Assembly (NCBI GenBank): GCA_947623455.1
Contig: OX392538.1
Coordinates: 30,813,001-30,877,000 of the forward strand
Direction: 5' to 3'
DNA from: Mimachlamys varia
Taxonomy: Eukaryota > Mollusca > Bivalvia > Pectinida > Pectinidae
Length of the DNA: 64,000 nucleotides
Shown: positions 53,905-64,000 of the stretch, piece by piece
How the letters are laid out: every line of letters starts with the position of its first letter
Numbering within the stretch: position 1 is the first letter of the stretch
Program-made: the position numbers and the translations under genes
Notes under the pieces: model-generated
What the model was told of the DNA's origin: nothing
The model's input: the letters and a program-made list of their open reading frames with translations, nothing else
Databases searched by the model: none

Positions 53905-54425
53905 TATTGTGTCTCTCCTTCGTATGAAGGGAGACATATTGTATTAGTACCGGTTCTGGTTCTTGTCCTGGTACTTGTACTTCTAATAATTCTCGCCCGG
54001 GCCATAACTTCGAAATCGTTGAAGATATTTTGACGAAACTTGCAGTATACATGGATCATCGAAAGCAAATGTGCAATGCACTGTCATTATAATAAAAAAA
54101 AATTCGAAGTTCTTATATACCGTATAAGGTCGCTTCAAATCGGTTCACAAACTATTATCTATGGTGATAGGGCCTTAGCAACCAGCCAATATCGTTCTCA
54201 ACTCCCTGGGGAGCATACAGCCCGTGTTTCCATCTCGGCACTCCAAGCTACATGTAGTATTCTACAATGTCAAGCACTGCCCAACCACGTACTCATTTAC
54301 AGCTGAGTAGACTGGAAGAAGCAGAGTAAAGTATCTTGCTCAAGAATACAACAAGGGTGCCAGGACTCGAACTCGCAACCCATCGATCACGAGTCTGGCG
54401 CTCTACCACTAGACCACCGTGCCTC
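53905..54425 (-). repeat. tRNA-derived SINE-3 and adjoining hairpin repeat (proximal copy)
   Basis: The minus-strand head near 54425 reads GAGGCACGGTGGTCTAGTGG (A box) and GGTTGCGAGTTCGAGTCCTG (B box), then TTCTTGAGCAAGATACTTTA and a body to about 54110. At 53918-53940, TCTCCTTCGTATGAAGGGAGA is a perfect hairpin with downstream GCCATAACTTCGAAATCGTT. The distal copy is at 59930-60455. Confidence 0.75.
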
Positions 54426-54770
54426 ACGATGACCTGATGCCACTGACCTAGACCTTGGAATCTGCCCATCACTGTCTAATTATATATATGTAAAATCAAT
54501 TGACAAAACCTCAAGGTTATTAGGGCCCCGGATCTAAGATGCAGGTGTCCGATAGTAATTAGCTTGTCCGTCTGTCTCTCCTTTTGTTCGTCCGTCCGTC
54601 AGACGGTCTGTCTATTTTTGATTGATACTTTGTTTTAACATTTCAAGAAAGGTCAAGGTCAAATTTCACATGTTTAAGTGCATAACAATGTGTTATTGCA
54701 TTATAAAGGAAAGCTGGTCAGAATAAAAAGAATGTCCAATAAACCAACTGACCAATCCTCAAGGTCATTT

Positions 54771-55519
54771 CCAAATTTCCAAACATAATATACGTGATAT
54801 ATTTTGCAATTGATTTATCTGCGTCACAGAGATGATACAATGAAAAACAAAAGATCAACATTACACGTATTCCATGATGATCAGCATAGTAATATCTTGG
54901 TACAGAAAGTGTTGGATGTTGAGTGTTGGAACAGCAAGGTCAGCTCAGTGGCTTAATGTAATATGGTCATACACCTGAATGGTGGGGCGATTTTTATCTC
55001 TAGCTTATAGCTGCTGTTACAATGCATGATAGAGTACTCAATCAACTGATTCGGACAATGGCTACATACATTATTCAGCTAGATCTGTTTTCAGAGATTC
55101 GAGTAATCAATTTAATTTGATATTAATAATCAATATTGTATCTAATATTGCAACTACAATATAAATAACATGCCAAACCAGACCACAATTTAATACTTTA
55201 TCATTGAGACTACACATAACCAGACCGACCACAATTTGAGACCAGATCAACGAGATCAGAACAAACCAGATCTCATTTCGAGACCAAACTAAACCAGACC
55301 ACAATTAGAGACCAGACCAATGGCACCCGGCAAGACCTGACCGTATTTAATAGTATCCCTATAATATTGCTCTTTGTTGTGCTGCTATGATACAGCCATA
55401 GCAGTTACACGCTTTAACTCAAGCCATGTATTTTTTTGGATAAATATCAATAAATCACGTTAACAGGCCGACTTTTGCATGCTATGGTACATTTTAATTT
55501 CCATCATCCAACAATAACA
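54771..55519. repeat. Between the duplicated blocks: ACCAGACC tandem repeat at 55165-55325
   Basis: Units such as AAACCAGACCACAATTTGAG and GAGACCAGATCAACGAGAT recur at about 45-60 bp. The rest of the interval has nothing recognised. Confidence 0.6.
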
Positions 55520-55680
55520 TGTTGCATTTCATTCGTTATTCCAGAGCTTGCTCTGAATATCGAGATTTTCGTGATAGATGTCAACTGCTGACAAACAAAC
55601 TTACGGCAAGGGGAATCGAGAAATGCAGGTTGATGACGACTATGGTCAAGTTTTATGGTCAAATATAGGCATTATGTAGA
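55520..55680 (-). repeat. Family A repeat, 3' fragment
   Basis: TTCGTTATTCCAGAGCTTGC to AACTTACGGCAAGGGGAATC matches 32735-32830 only. The METL open-frame part is missing. Confidence 0.75.
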
Positions 55681-55989
55681 ATATATATTTATGTCGTAAA
55701 ATGGGTGTTTGAACGGAGATTTTCTGCTACACCTTCAATCTATATTTTTCAAATTCGGTCAGCTAAATCATTACATGACCATAGGTTTTCATGAATTGCA
55801 GTTCTTTGTGTTAACGAATACTTTCAAACATTAATTCTTGAAAAATCTTGAAATCATGCAATATGTTGATAATTCTTCTCTGATTTTAAAGATACCTGGC
55901 ACAACACAATGATGTTTCCCGTACAGTATTTATGTCGCCGCGTGATCTCATATATATTTGTGTTAGAAGTGTCAGGATTTGATATCTCT

Positions 55990-56715
55990 CGGTAAACAAA
56001 ATGTTATTCAGCTTAGGAACTGGTCTGTTGCTCAACGTGTAGCATTTTCTTTTTTTTTCTGTGTGTTTTTCGAGATGATGGTACCAGACTTCTTGAATCG
56101 CGTACTCAATGTGTGGTCCAAGCAAAAATAAAAAATATAAAACTCTCTTAGTCCATACATTTTTCGCATATATGTATATCGAAGTATAATTTATTTTCTG
56201 TAGTGACAACGCTATCTTGTTTCAATTAACAAATCATAGCACCTATGCGTCTTTCTGAAGACTGTAATTTATTTAGTCAGTATTTGATTGTCCCACGCGC
56301 ATTTGTTTGCGATGGTGTTGCCAGACCTCTGATCATATTTGAAGGGAAGAACGTCTTCCTGTACAATTCTAAATTTCGTTACTGATTGCCAAAAAGGCTT
56401 TCGTGTCATCAACAAAAAGGAATGGTTTCGTTTCTGGTCTTGTGATCTGAAAATAAAAGCGATTCTAAGACTGACCCTTGGGGTATACCGCTTATTACAA
56501 GGTTTCATTCCGCCTTTTCTCCATTTACGACGAATCTTTTGTCTCCTTACTGGTATATCATTTTAATTTCAAGAAGAGAACATCCAAGAAAATCCATATT
56601 TTGCAAGTCTATTGACTAGGCGTTGTCAGAAATTTAATAACACGTTTTTATAAATAAATTAATTCAACGCATCCTACTTTATCCAAAATATCCGTCCGTT
56701 CAACTATAACATTTA
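55990..56715 (-). pseudogene. Degenerate non-LTR reverse-transcriptase fragment, copy 2
   Basis: On the minus strand near 56490-56450, GIPQGSVLESLLF and, about 60 bp on, FLFVDDTKA match the reverse-transcriptase PQGS and F-x-DD boxes. The two boxes are separated by a large deletion (normally tens of residues more) and lie in frames with breaks. It is homologous to 39180-39930. Dead element. Confidence 0.6.
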
Positions 56716-56720
56716 GAAAG

Positions 56721-57049
56721 TGATGCTATCGACCGGATGTTGCGCAACACCTTTCGGAAGGCACTGGACAATAGCAACCAGTGGTAAGAAAACTCTCGAT
56801 GTACACAGAAAAAATCATCTGCGGCTTCAATATGTTTTGGCGGAATATTTGAAACAAGCATGTCCTATATTGTGTATTGGTGGGTAATCGTTAACTAATT
56901 GCGATCTGAGAATGACCAAACATATTTCATAATTAGGAGAGGCCTTTTTTAAGTAGAATTTGATATAGTGTATGCAGTGATACGTGCTTGTACTGATAAA
57001 TCAGTGCGGACCTGCCACAGTGTTGCGCAACATCCGGTCGATCGCATCA
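56721..57049. repeat. Fold-back element 6
   Basis: TGATGCTATCGACCGGATGT (56721) and TTGCGCAACAC pair with GTGTTGCGCAA and CATCCGGTCGATCGCATCA (57020-57049). The 30 bp terminal repeats with about 270 bp between are MITE-like. It lies at the edge of the reverse-transcriptase remnant. Confidence 0.85.
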
Positions 57050-57394
57050 CATTTTTGGAGGGAACATTGAAAACTTTCGACAAAGTGCTTAAAAATTGAG
57101 AGTATGAGAATAGATGGACAATTAAGAATTGTTTGTTTGAAAACAATAACTTTTAACGAAACGATAGCAGCAATTCCCATGAAAAAAGACTGAAAGGAAG
57201 TGTTGTTAATTTATAATTGAAATCGGCGCCCTCGAAATTCCAGATTCGGAGCTTCGTCCCTTGTGTTATGTTTATATCGACCCCAATATATTTGTATACA
57301 TACATTACTATTGTAACGTGCCCCGGTGTGTTGGATGACTGTTTAAAATGTTGAAGTTATTGTTCTGCATCTGTGTGCATTTACAATATTTTGG

Positions 57395-57535
57395 TTTGGT
57401 CTATTTTTGTTTTACGTCCAATTCACAGCCAGGGTCATTTAAGGACGTGCCAGGTTTTGGAGGTGGAGGAAAGCCGGAGTCCCGGTGAAAAACTACCAAC
57501 CTACGGCCAGTACTTGGCCACTGCACCACGTGTAC
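57395..57535 (-). repeat. SINE-1 copy e, truncated
   Basis: Tail and body are present (TTCACAGCCAGGGTCATTTA, GGACGTGCCAGGTTTTGGAG, CTACGGCCAGTACTTGGCCA). The tRNA-like head is missing. Confidence 0.8.
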
Positions 57536-57636
57536 AGCCTTTGGGTGGTCATTTTATGCACACTTCCTGTTTGCATTGTTCTTGTTGTGAGTGGAAAGGC
57601 ATACAAAAGCAATACCTTTCTTAGTTGCAATTGTCA

Positions 57637-60600
57637 GGTGGCACAGTACTGAATATACACATTTTTCGTAGTACACGATTTGAAATTATACAGAACTAGT
57701 TTAATTTTACTTCTAAATTAATAAATTAAAGGGGTTTTACGCACCTGCCCCTTCTGCTTCTACATTAGTTTTTTTTCCTACCTTTTGACCCCTGAAGAGA
57801 CCTAGGAGGACGAAACAGCTGTATGATGCAGTTTAATTTATTTTGTCGGCATGCTGTACCTATTACTAGATTTAAGAGGTGCAGCATATGTGTGTGTTAC
57901 GTCATTTCTAGTAGGCGCTAAGGTGAGCTACATTGTGGCAACAACATGGTAAGAATACAGACAATGCATAGTTCCGTTTGAAAAAAACTATTTTAAAGAA
58001 ATTATAAAATTAATGTATATCTTAGCCAATGCATTAATTACTTTATTAAAGCTTTAAAATCGCTTTAAATCGTTTTAAATTAATAAAAATACCATCTTTG
58101 TCTAGGCATTTCTATCCACAAGTCGAAAAATATATTAATTAAATACATATATGATCGTTGAAGTAATTGCGACAGTACGGACAAATAAATTGTCAAATTG
58201 TCCGGGCTAGCCGCCCCTTTATCAAGACACATAAATACACGTTACATCACATAAACAAAATGTACATAAAGCATGAAACAATTTTAAGATTTAAATGCTA
58301 AATGTTGCATATAATCCCTTTCGGCTGATCGGACGCCGAAGGTCCTACTTAATCAGTAACTAAACATCCTAATGTGATGATTAGTAAATATAGAATTCAG
58401 TCAAAAATGTTGTTACTAAAATAATCGTTGAGGATAGCTACTGAGCGTATCTATTAGGTTGTTTTTCAAATTTGTTTCAGATTGGGGCGACTCCAAGAAA
58501 GCAGAGTCGGTACGTTTTCGTCCCACTCGAATAAAAGAATAGATGATAATATTCTGAAAATATATCGACAAAAGTTAAATAAAAGCATGTTGAACGAGTA
58601 TCAAAAGGTTAGTTAGAAAAATATAAATTAATGGCGGGCAAATAAAAAAAATAATTCAATACATATGTTTATAGTAGCGATTAGAATAACAGATATATTT
58701 CACTGATTGCTTATAACGTGATACCTATGTATATATTTGGTTTTTACACAAAAGAAAAGGAAATAAACTGGAAACAATATTTATATAGTAAACTTCCCCA
58801 ACTCATTTATGTTCTTTCACATTGTCGTTATTACAAAACTGCAATACAAGTAATTTAAGCATAATTGAATCACTTTAAAGGGTTAAAAAAAACTTACCAA
58901 TAAAGTTCATGAAGACAAATATTAAGATATTCAAGTTTTCCATGGGTATGTTGACTGTTAAAATAATTGCTGTATAATTGTTCGTGTATCTTCAATCCGC
59001 AACAGCGGTATGTGACTTGTTTCACGTCTAAAAAAACTTGTTGTCGACAGCTGTTGAACGTGTTATTGTGAAATATAAAACGAGCCCATTTTTTTTGTCC
59101 ATCGTATGTTATTTCGTGGTTTATATTGCGTATTGAAATTCAAACTGTAAGTAGATATTACTGAAATCTACCTAAGCATGTTACGTCATATTTTTTATGT
59201 AGACGATAAAACATTTTGTTTGCATATCAACTGATATATATATATATATATATCTGCCTTTGAAAATAAAACAAAAATATATTATTTATCACTTTCTGTA
59301 TTAGATGTTTTAAAGCGTTCAGCACTAGATCCTGGTACATTTATCGCATTTCAAGAAAATTAAATCAATAACTTTCGTTTCCATGACACAGGCTATTATT
59401 TAATGTGTACATATGAAAACTGAGTGATCTAAATCATCAAACACTCAACTAATAACTGAAGTAGACAATGAAAGAACAATGCCGTGATCACATTCACTGA
59501 CATACAATATACTGTTAAAAAAGATCGATTGTTCGTTTTGAAACTTCATCTTTATCGTCAGATGAGGCTTTAATATCATCCAATCCGGATCCTCGTTTTT
59601 CACTATTTTATCATTTTGTATGTTTAACTTCCTGTTGTCAGTATAATGTGATCGGGTGGGGTGTTCTGCTGAAAGCGTGTGGCAGCATACGTCAGTGTGG
59701 TAGCAATTTAATTTGGCACAAGCTTGAGCTTTCTGAAGAAGCCTTACACGAACATCCCACGGCCTCCCATGCAAACATCCACATCACATACACCGAGAGG
59801 CCGTCCTTGAAGGATTTTGACTGTTTTTAACATATTAAAACAATCAAACCAGACCAAACTATCTAGAGTCTAAGGGTGTGTAATATGTAATTTGATATTA
59901 ATTGAAAATGTGCATCCTGTAATATCTTTATTATGTCTCTCCTTCGTATGAAGGGAGACATATTGTATTAGTACCGGTTCTGGTTCTTGTCCTGGTTCTT
60001 GTACTTCTAATAATTCTTGCCCGGGCCATAACTTCGAAATCGTTGAAGATATTTTGACGAAACTTGCAGTATACATGGATCATCGAAAGCAAATGTGCAA
60101 TGCACTGTCATTATAACAAAAAAAAATAATTCGAAGTTCTTATATACCGTATACGGTCGCCTCAAAGCGGTTCACAAACTATTATCCATGGTGATAGGGC
60201 CTTAGCAACCAGCCAATATCGTTCTCAACTCCCTGGGGAGCATACAGTCCGTGCTTCCATCTCGGTGCTCACAGCTACATGTAGTATTCTACAATGTCTA
60301 GCACTGCCCAACCACGTACTCATTTACAGCTGTGTAGACTGGAAGAATCAGAGTAAAGTATCTTGCTCAAGAATACAACAAGGGTGCCGGGACTCGAACT
60401 CGCAACCCATCGATCACGAGCCTGGCGCCCTACCACTAGACCACCGTGCCTCACGGTGACCTTAAGCCACTGACCTAGACCTTGGAATCTGCCCATCACT
60501 GTCTTATTATATATATGTTAAATTAATTGACAAAACCTTTGTTTTAACATTTCAAGAAAGGTCAAGGTCAAATTTTACATGTATTAAGTGCATAACACTG

Positions 60601-60680
60601 TGTTATGGCATTATGAAGGAAAGTTGGTCAGAATAAAAAAAAAAATCAAATGAACCAACTGACAAATCCTCAAGGTCACG
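57637..60680. repeat. Direct duplication, distal copy
   Basis: Partner of 51615-54770, offset about 6.0 kb. It keeps the leader exon (58943-58898), family B (57650-57910), family C (59634-59855), the hairpin repeat and SINE-3. No PAN-like or CTLD exon was found between it and the proximal copy. Confidence 0.92.
58898..58943 (-). CDS. Lectin leader exon, distal copy
   Basis: MENLNILIFVFMNFI plus one G and GTAAGT, the same length and phase as the proximal copy. Three of four substitutions change the amino acid (H/N, I/N, F/I) and one is silent. The frame and donor are intact, so it could act as an alternative first exon spliced to 51145, or be the relic of a duplicate gene whose body was lost. 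Confidence 0.55.
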
Positions 60681-61140
60681 GGGTCAAATGTAAAGTTCAC
60701 ACGGCAAGGTCAAATTTTAATTTTTATTAACTGCTCAACATGTTGTTGTGATATCATGAGGTAAAGTTTGTTAAATTAAACAAGGTGTCAACTGACCATA
60801 CCCTAAGGTCATTATGTCAAAGTTCAAGGTAATATTTTCCATTTATTAATTGCTTGACATTTTGAAAGAAAGTTGGTCAAAATAAACAAAGATTTCAACT
60901 GACCAAATCGTCTGTTACAAATGTATGAATGGCAGAGGTTTTTGCAAACAAAACATATTGCACGCTAAATGAACGTAGTACAAGTTCCATAACTGTCCTA
61001 TAATAAAAAAAAACACAATATTCAAAGAAGAAAACTAAAAAAAAAGTTTATTTTATTCCAGACCTTTATGAAAAATATATGGCATAATCTGACAGCGATT
61101 TTTATTGTCAGGTCACAACACACTTAACTGGGGCTACATA
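60681..61140. other. AAGGTCA-rich degenerate repeat continuing from the duplication
   Basis: CAAGGTCAAATTTTA, TTAACTGCTCAACATGTTG, TTAATTGCTTGACATTTTG and AACTGACCA recur about every 110 bp from 60550 to 60905, a diverged tandem repeat. Confidence 0.55.
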
Positions 61141-61536
61141 ACTTCGATTAAGGTAGCTGCATTCTAGACGATGGCGAGACCTACGCTTAGTGGATAATCT
61201 CATAGACATATCACCGACCCCGTTGAAGTCCATCAGCACTACCATCACTTACTAGGAGTCCTGCACACATTAGCTAGACGAAGAAGAAGCCATGGATGAT
61301 CTTAAATATCTTAGCTTATCTTGTCTTGACTTTCCTAGACTCTAGTGTCTCCCAGTCTGTGTCGTAGGTGATTGAGCCTGGTTTGTTTGACTTTGTAGTT
61401 TATTGTTACAAACAGTGCTGTCCTGCGTTTTTTTCTATGATGATTGCTTGTTGGTTGGTAAATAGGTCAAAAGCGATGCTGCATACACCAGCGTAGGTCT
61501 CACAATCGTCTAGAATGCTGCTTCCTTAATCAAGAT
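61141..61536. repeat. Fold-back element 7
   Basis: CGATTAAGGTAGCTGCATTC, TAGACGATGG and CGAGACCTACGC at 61141-61186 pair with GCGTAGGTCTCACAATCGTC and TAGAATGCTGCTTCCTTAAT at 61491-61530. Confidence 0.85.
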
Positions 61537-61976
61537 TAAACATAACCACCATTTTCTGAGGGGAGACAGATGCGCTCGAGGTACCAACAAATTCAGACGA
61601 ATCGCAACATCTACTGATAGTGATAATTAGTCCTTCTATACACGTACCATCAGATAGCGGAATCAGCTCTCCATATATTACAGCAGGAATAATTATCGAG
61701 AGCTTAAGAACACGGCTAAATAAGCTTCCAGCAAGGCAGACGGTATTTACCATACAATATTTAGATTTATTTTGTTTCACGTCATATTATCAACCAGGGT
61801 CATACGGTGAATACGCCGAGAGGTTTTTTGTCTGTCAACACGAGCTGGAGTTATTAACATTCTTGGAAAAAAACCTACTCAGTAGGCGAAGAAGAATACT
61901 TTCCCTGCACATATAACCTAAAGATCAGTTTGAATCTAACGACTCCGTTCTTTTTCAAAATATTTTGAAAGTGTGG
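61537..61976. other. Intergenic, no assigned gene
   Basis: A minus-strand open frame 61526-61780 (ending VSPQKMVVMFNLD) overlaps the fold-back arm and has no recognised relative. A short SINE/family-C type tail (TATTATCAACCAGGGTCAT) is at 61784. Confidence 0.35.
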
Positions 61977-62490
61977 GGCCGCGGTGGCCGAGTTGATAAG
62001 GTGTCCCGACATTCTACCACTATACCCCAACCATTGGGCTGTGGTGGCCGAATTAATAAGGTGTCCCGACATTCTACCAATAGCCCCCAACCACCGGGCC
62101 GTAGTAACTGAGTTGATAAGGTGTCCCGACATTCTACCAATAGCCCCCAACCATCGGGCCGTGGTGGCCGAGTTGATAAGGTGTCCCGACATTCTACCAA
62201 TAGCCCCCAACCACCGGGCCGCGGTGGCCGAGTTAATAAGGTGTCCCGACATTCTACCAATAGCCCTCAACCACCGGGCCGCGATGGCCGAGTTGTTAAG
62301 GTGTCACGACATTCTACTACAAGCCCTCCACCTCTGGGTTGCGGGTTCGAATCCAACGTGGGGCAGTTGTTAGGTACAGACCGTAGGTTGGTGTTTTTTC
62401 TCTGTGTAATCCGGCTTTCCTTCAAACTTCAAAACCTTGCACGTCCTTATATGACCCTGACTGTAAATAGGCCATATAATAAATAAACCT
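61977..62490 (+). repeat. SINE-1 copy f with six tandem tRNA-like heads
   Basis: Five extra 60 bp copies of the head (GGTGGCCGAGTTGATAAGGT, GTCCCGACATTCTACCA) start at 61977, 62037, 62097, 62157 and 62217, then the sixth continues into the complete SINE (B box GCGGGTTCGAATCCAACG at about 62340, body, TAAATAGGCCATATAAT tail). The period is exactly 60 bp. The B box is only in the last unit. Repetitive open frames on both strands are artefacts of the 60 bp (20 codon) period. Confidence 0.92.
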
Positions 62491-62646
62491 AAACCACTTT
62501 AACAGTGATCATTATTTACAGTGGAGAATCGTTGTTATAAAAAGCAGTCCTTTGGCTTAACTATCTCTAACGTCGTTCGTATTGTGAACGCAGCAATTAG
62601 ATTTATTGACCGGAGGTTAACGTTCGATAAAATTTGATATTCACCG

Positions 62647-62907
62647 GGGCTCGTATTCATGAAACCGTTCTCATGCTCAAGCATGGATTCTGTGCTCAAG
62701 CCTGATTTCTCGAAACTCACCTAGTTCATATCAATCATCAAAAAGTCAATTGTATGAAAAACAGTGTTCGGCTTGATGGTTCCTCACTGTTTTACCAAAA
62801 CTTTGACAAAATTAGAATTTTTATATAAACTTTGGCCGTTATAAGAAATGAGGTTTGAGCACAAAATCCATGCTTGAGCATGAGAACGGTTTCATGAATA
62901 CGGGCCC
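62647..62907. repeat. Fold-back element 8
   Basis: GGGCTCGTATTCATGAAACC, GTTCTCATGCTCAAGCATGG and ATTCTGTGCTCAA pair with TTGAGCACAAAATCCATGC, TTGAGCATGAGAACGGTTTC and ATGAATACGGGCCC. The 56 bp terminal repeats are over 90 percent matched by eye. Confidence 0.9.
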
Positions 62908-63470
62908 GGACTAACGCGAACCGGTTAATATCGATATTCATTGACCTCTTTGAAGAAGAATCTCGGCCAATCAGAAAATATGTACCAATCGGTTATGTCA
63001 TAATGGAAATATTCCTTTAAAAAATAAAACTACATTTTATTACATTGGATTGTGTATACAAGCGCCACTGAACATGAGGAATGGTCTAGATTAAGTATGG
63101 TGAGCTTAATGCGTTATAACATTATTTTTTACTGACTTTTGTAAACTGACTTTTGTGAAAATACAATTGTTATTCTCTTGTGCTTTTACGATGGTCTCCA
63201 TGTATATCTTTTTTTTTGTTCAAATTTTGCCCCTGGTTTAATCGATTTTGAGTTCGGATAAGATTTTGTTAACGCTTCGGTATACTACAAGGAGCACAGT
63301 TCCATGTTCTATATGTAACTTATAGTTTTAATCTCTAAAATTATATCTATATAGAGGACCATACACCAGTGTCGATGTAATATGGAATTTATTAAACGAG
63401 TTCAATAAGTTAATATGTTACGAGCCTTTAAGCGAGTGACATATTAAATTATTTAACTTTCTGTAATAGC
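62908..63470. other. Intergenic with a family A fragment at 63165-63290
   Basis: TTCTCTTGTGCTTTTACGAT to GATTTTGAGTTCGGATAAGA is the minus-orientation 5' end of family A. Otherwise nothing. Confidence 0.55.
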
Positions 63471-63471
63471 T

Positions 63472-63946
63472 GGATAACGGTTATGAACATATTACATGTT
63501 ATAAACCACACACATCTCATCGTTTTGAATGGTGAGAATAAGCATGATTTCGCAATATCGCCTCTTTCATGATGTGCATTTGCCGCAACTCTTCACAGAT
63601 GTAAACATACAACTTTGTCGATACGCACATATTAGCTTCTATGTACTGACATGGAATTGTAAATATTTAATTAATGTTGATCGAAGTATATTGTTTGCAT
63701 GTGTTCAAGGAGAATCTAAATCCAAATCTAATAGTCCACCTCGTCAGCACCCAGACCAAGCGCTCGCCGGTACATGTGTTGGCGTGTGAAATTTTATGTA
63801 GGAGTTTTCTCCCTTAAGACCCTGGTAAGCTAGCCAGCAAATTGTGTTGTGTGTCATAATTAGTCCAGTTAGTGTGTGAATATTGATATGCAATTATTAT
63901 CATCCGGTGTGGTTTATAACATGGCATGTGTTTATAACCGTTTTCC
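63472..63946. repeat. Fold-back element 9
   Basis: GGATAACGGTTATGAACATA and ACATGTTATAAACCACAC (63472-63512) pair with GTGTGGTTTATAACATGGCA and TGTTTATAACCGTTTTCC (63907-63946). The interior (about 390 bp) has an open frame, 63529-63789, with no recognised domain. Confidence 0.75.
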
Positions 63947-64000
63947 AGGTATTAGAAGTATGCATTTCTCAGTATCTCTTACCCTTGCACGGGGTTTCAT

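Larger units (their letters stand above)
51615..54770. repeat. Direct duplication, proximal copy
   Basis: It matches 57637-60680 over its length. It contains part of lectin intron 1, the signal exon (52925-52880), 5' flank, a family C copy, a hairpin repeat and SINE-3. About 100 bp at 54530-54630 (with TTGTCCGTCTGTCTCTCC) is absent from the distal copy. High identity by eye, with scattered substitutions and small indels, suggests a recent event. Confidence 0.92.

Noticed and set aside
54360..54425. Functional tRNA gene
   Set aside because: A and B boxes are present, but the sequence continues into a SINE body, the stems are imperfect and an identical arrangement recurs at 60390-60455.
61526..61780. 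Small minus-strand gene
   Set aside because: It overlaps a fold-back arm and has no splice sites or recognised relatives.
61875..62486. Repetitive proteins on both strands
   Set aside because: The 60 bp period is a multiple of three, so the SINE heads give open frames in several frames at once; no splice or start context supports them.

Overview
This window is eukaryotic, AT-rich and repeat-dense, with short exons in kilobase introns. It holds several tRNA-derived SINEs, many fold-back (MITE-like) elements, minisatellites and AP/CTLD-type secreted or surface protein genes. The repeat style (a SINE head reading GGCCG(C/T)GGTGGCCGAG, 'ACGAG' palindromic arrays, TACTGTAAACCAACT-ended elements, the GGTCATCCTGA...TCGGGTCAGATGAC tail) suggests a mollusc, most likely a bivalve. 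That assignment is my inference from remembered repeat families, not a search. Most long open frames here are chance or lie inside repeats; the real coding sequence is in small spliced exons, which I assembled by hand from splice sites and phase.

Layout. (1) 1-3.6 kb and 19.8-22.5 kb are the two arms of a large inverted duplication. Each arm carries the same leader exon (ATG plus 13 codons, then GTGAGT) pointing away from the other, so two paralogous genes stand head to head. The left one runs off the window. (2) The 16 kb spacer between the arms is filled with fold-backs, a palindromic ACGAG array, a 3.4 kb minisatellite of 37 bp units, a 1.3 kb minisatellite of 38 bp units, a CAT microsatellite and an isolated second leader-like exon at 14704. 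(3) 20.3-34.9 kb on the + strand holds an eight-exon gene for an unrecognised, about 237-residue, type I membrane protein: signal peptide, eight-cysteine N-glycosylated ectodomain, Thr/Ser-rich stalk, one transmembrane helix and a very short tail. (4) 35-43 kb is intergenic, with degenerate repeats and a dead reverse-transcriptase fragment. (5) 43.0-52.9 kb on the - strand holds a secreted PAN/apple-like plus C-type lectin protein (signal exon, PAN-like exon, split CTLD with EPN and LND calcium/sugar-binding motifs). (6) 51.6-54.8 kb is directly repeated at 57.6-60.7 kb, so the lectin leader exon, its upstream flank and part of its first intron exist twice. (7) 60.7-64 kb is repeats only: three fold-backs and a SINE whose tRNA-like head has been amplified six-fold at an exact 60 bp period.

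The common thread is repeated copying of a promoter plus signal-peptide exon module, once inverted (membrane protein) and once in tandem (lectin). All splice assignments rest on sequence inspection; no transcript data were available.
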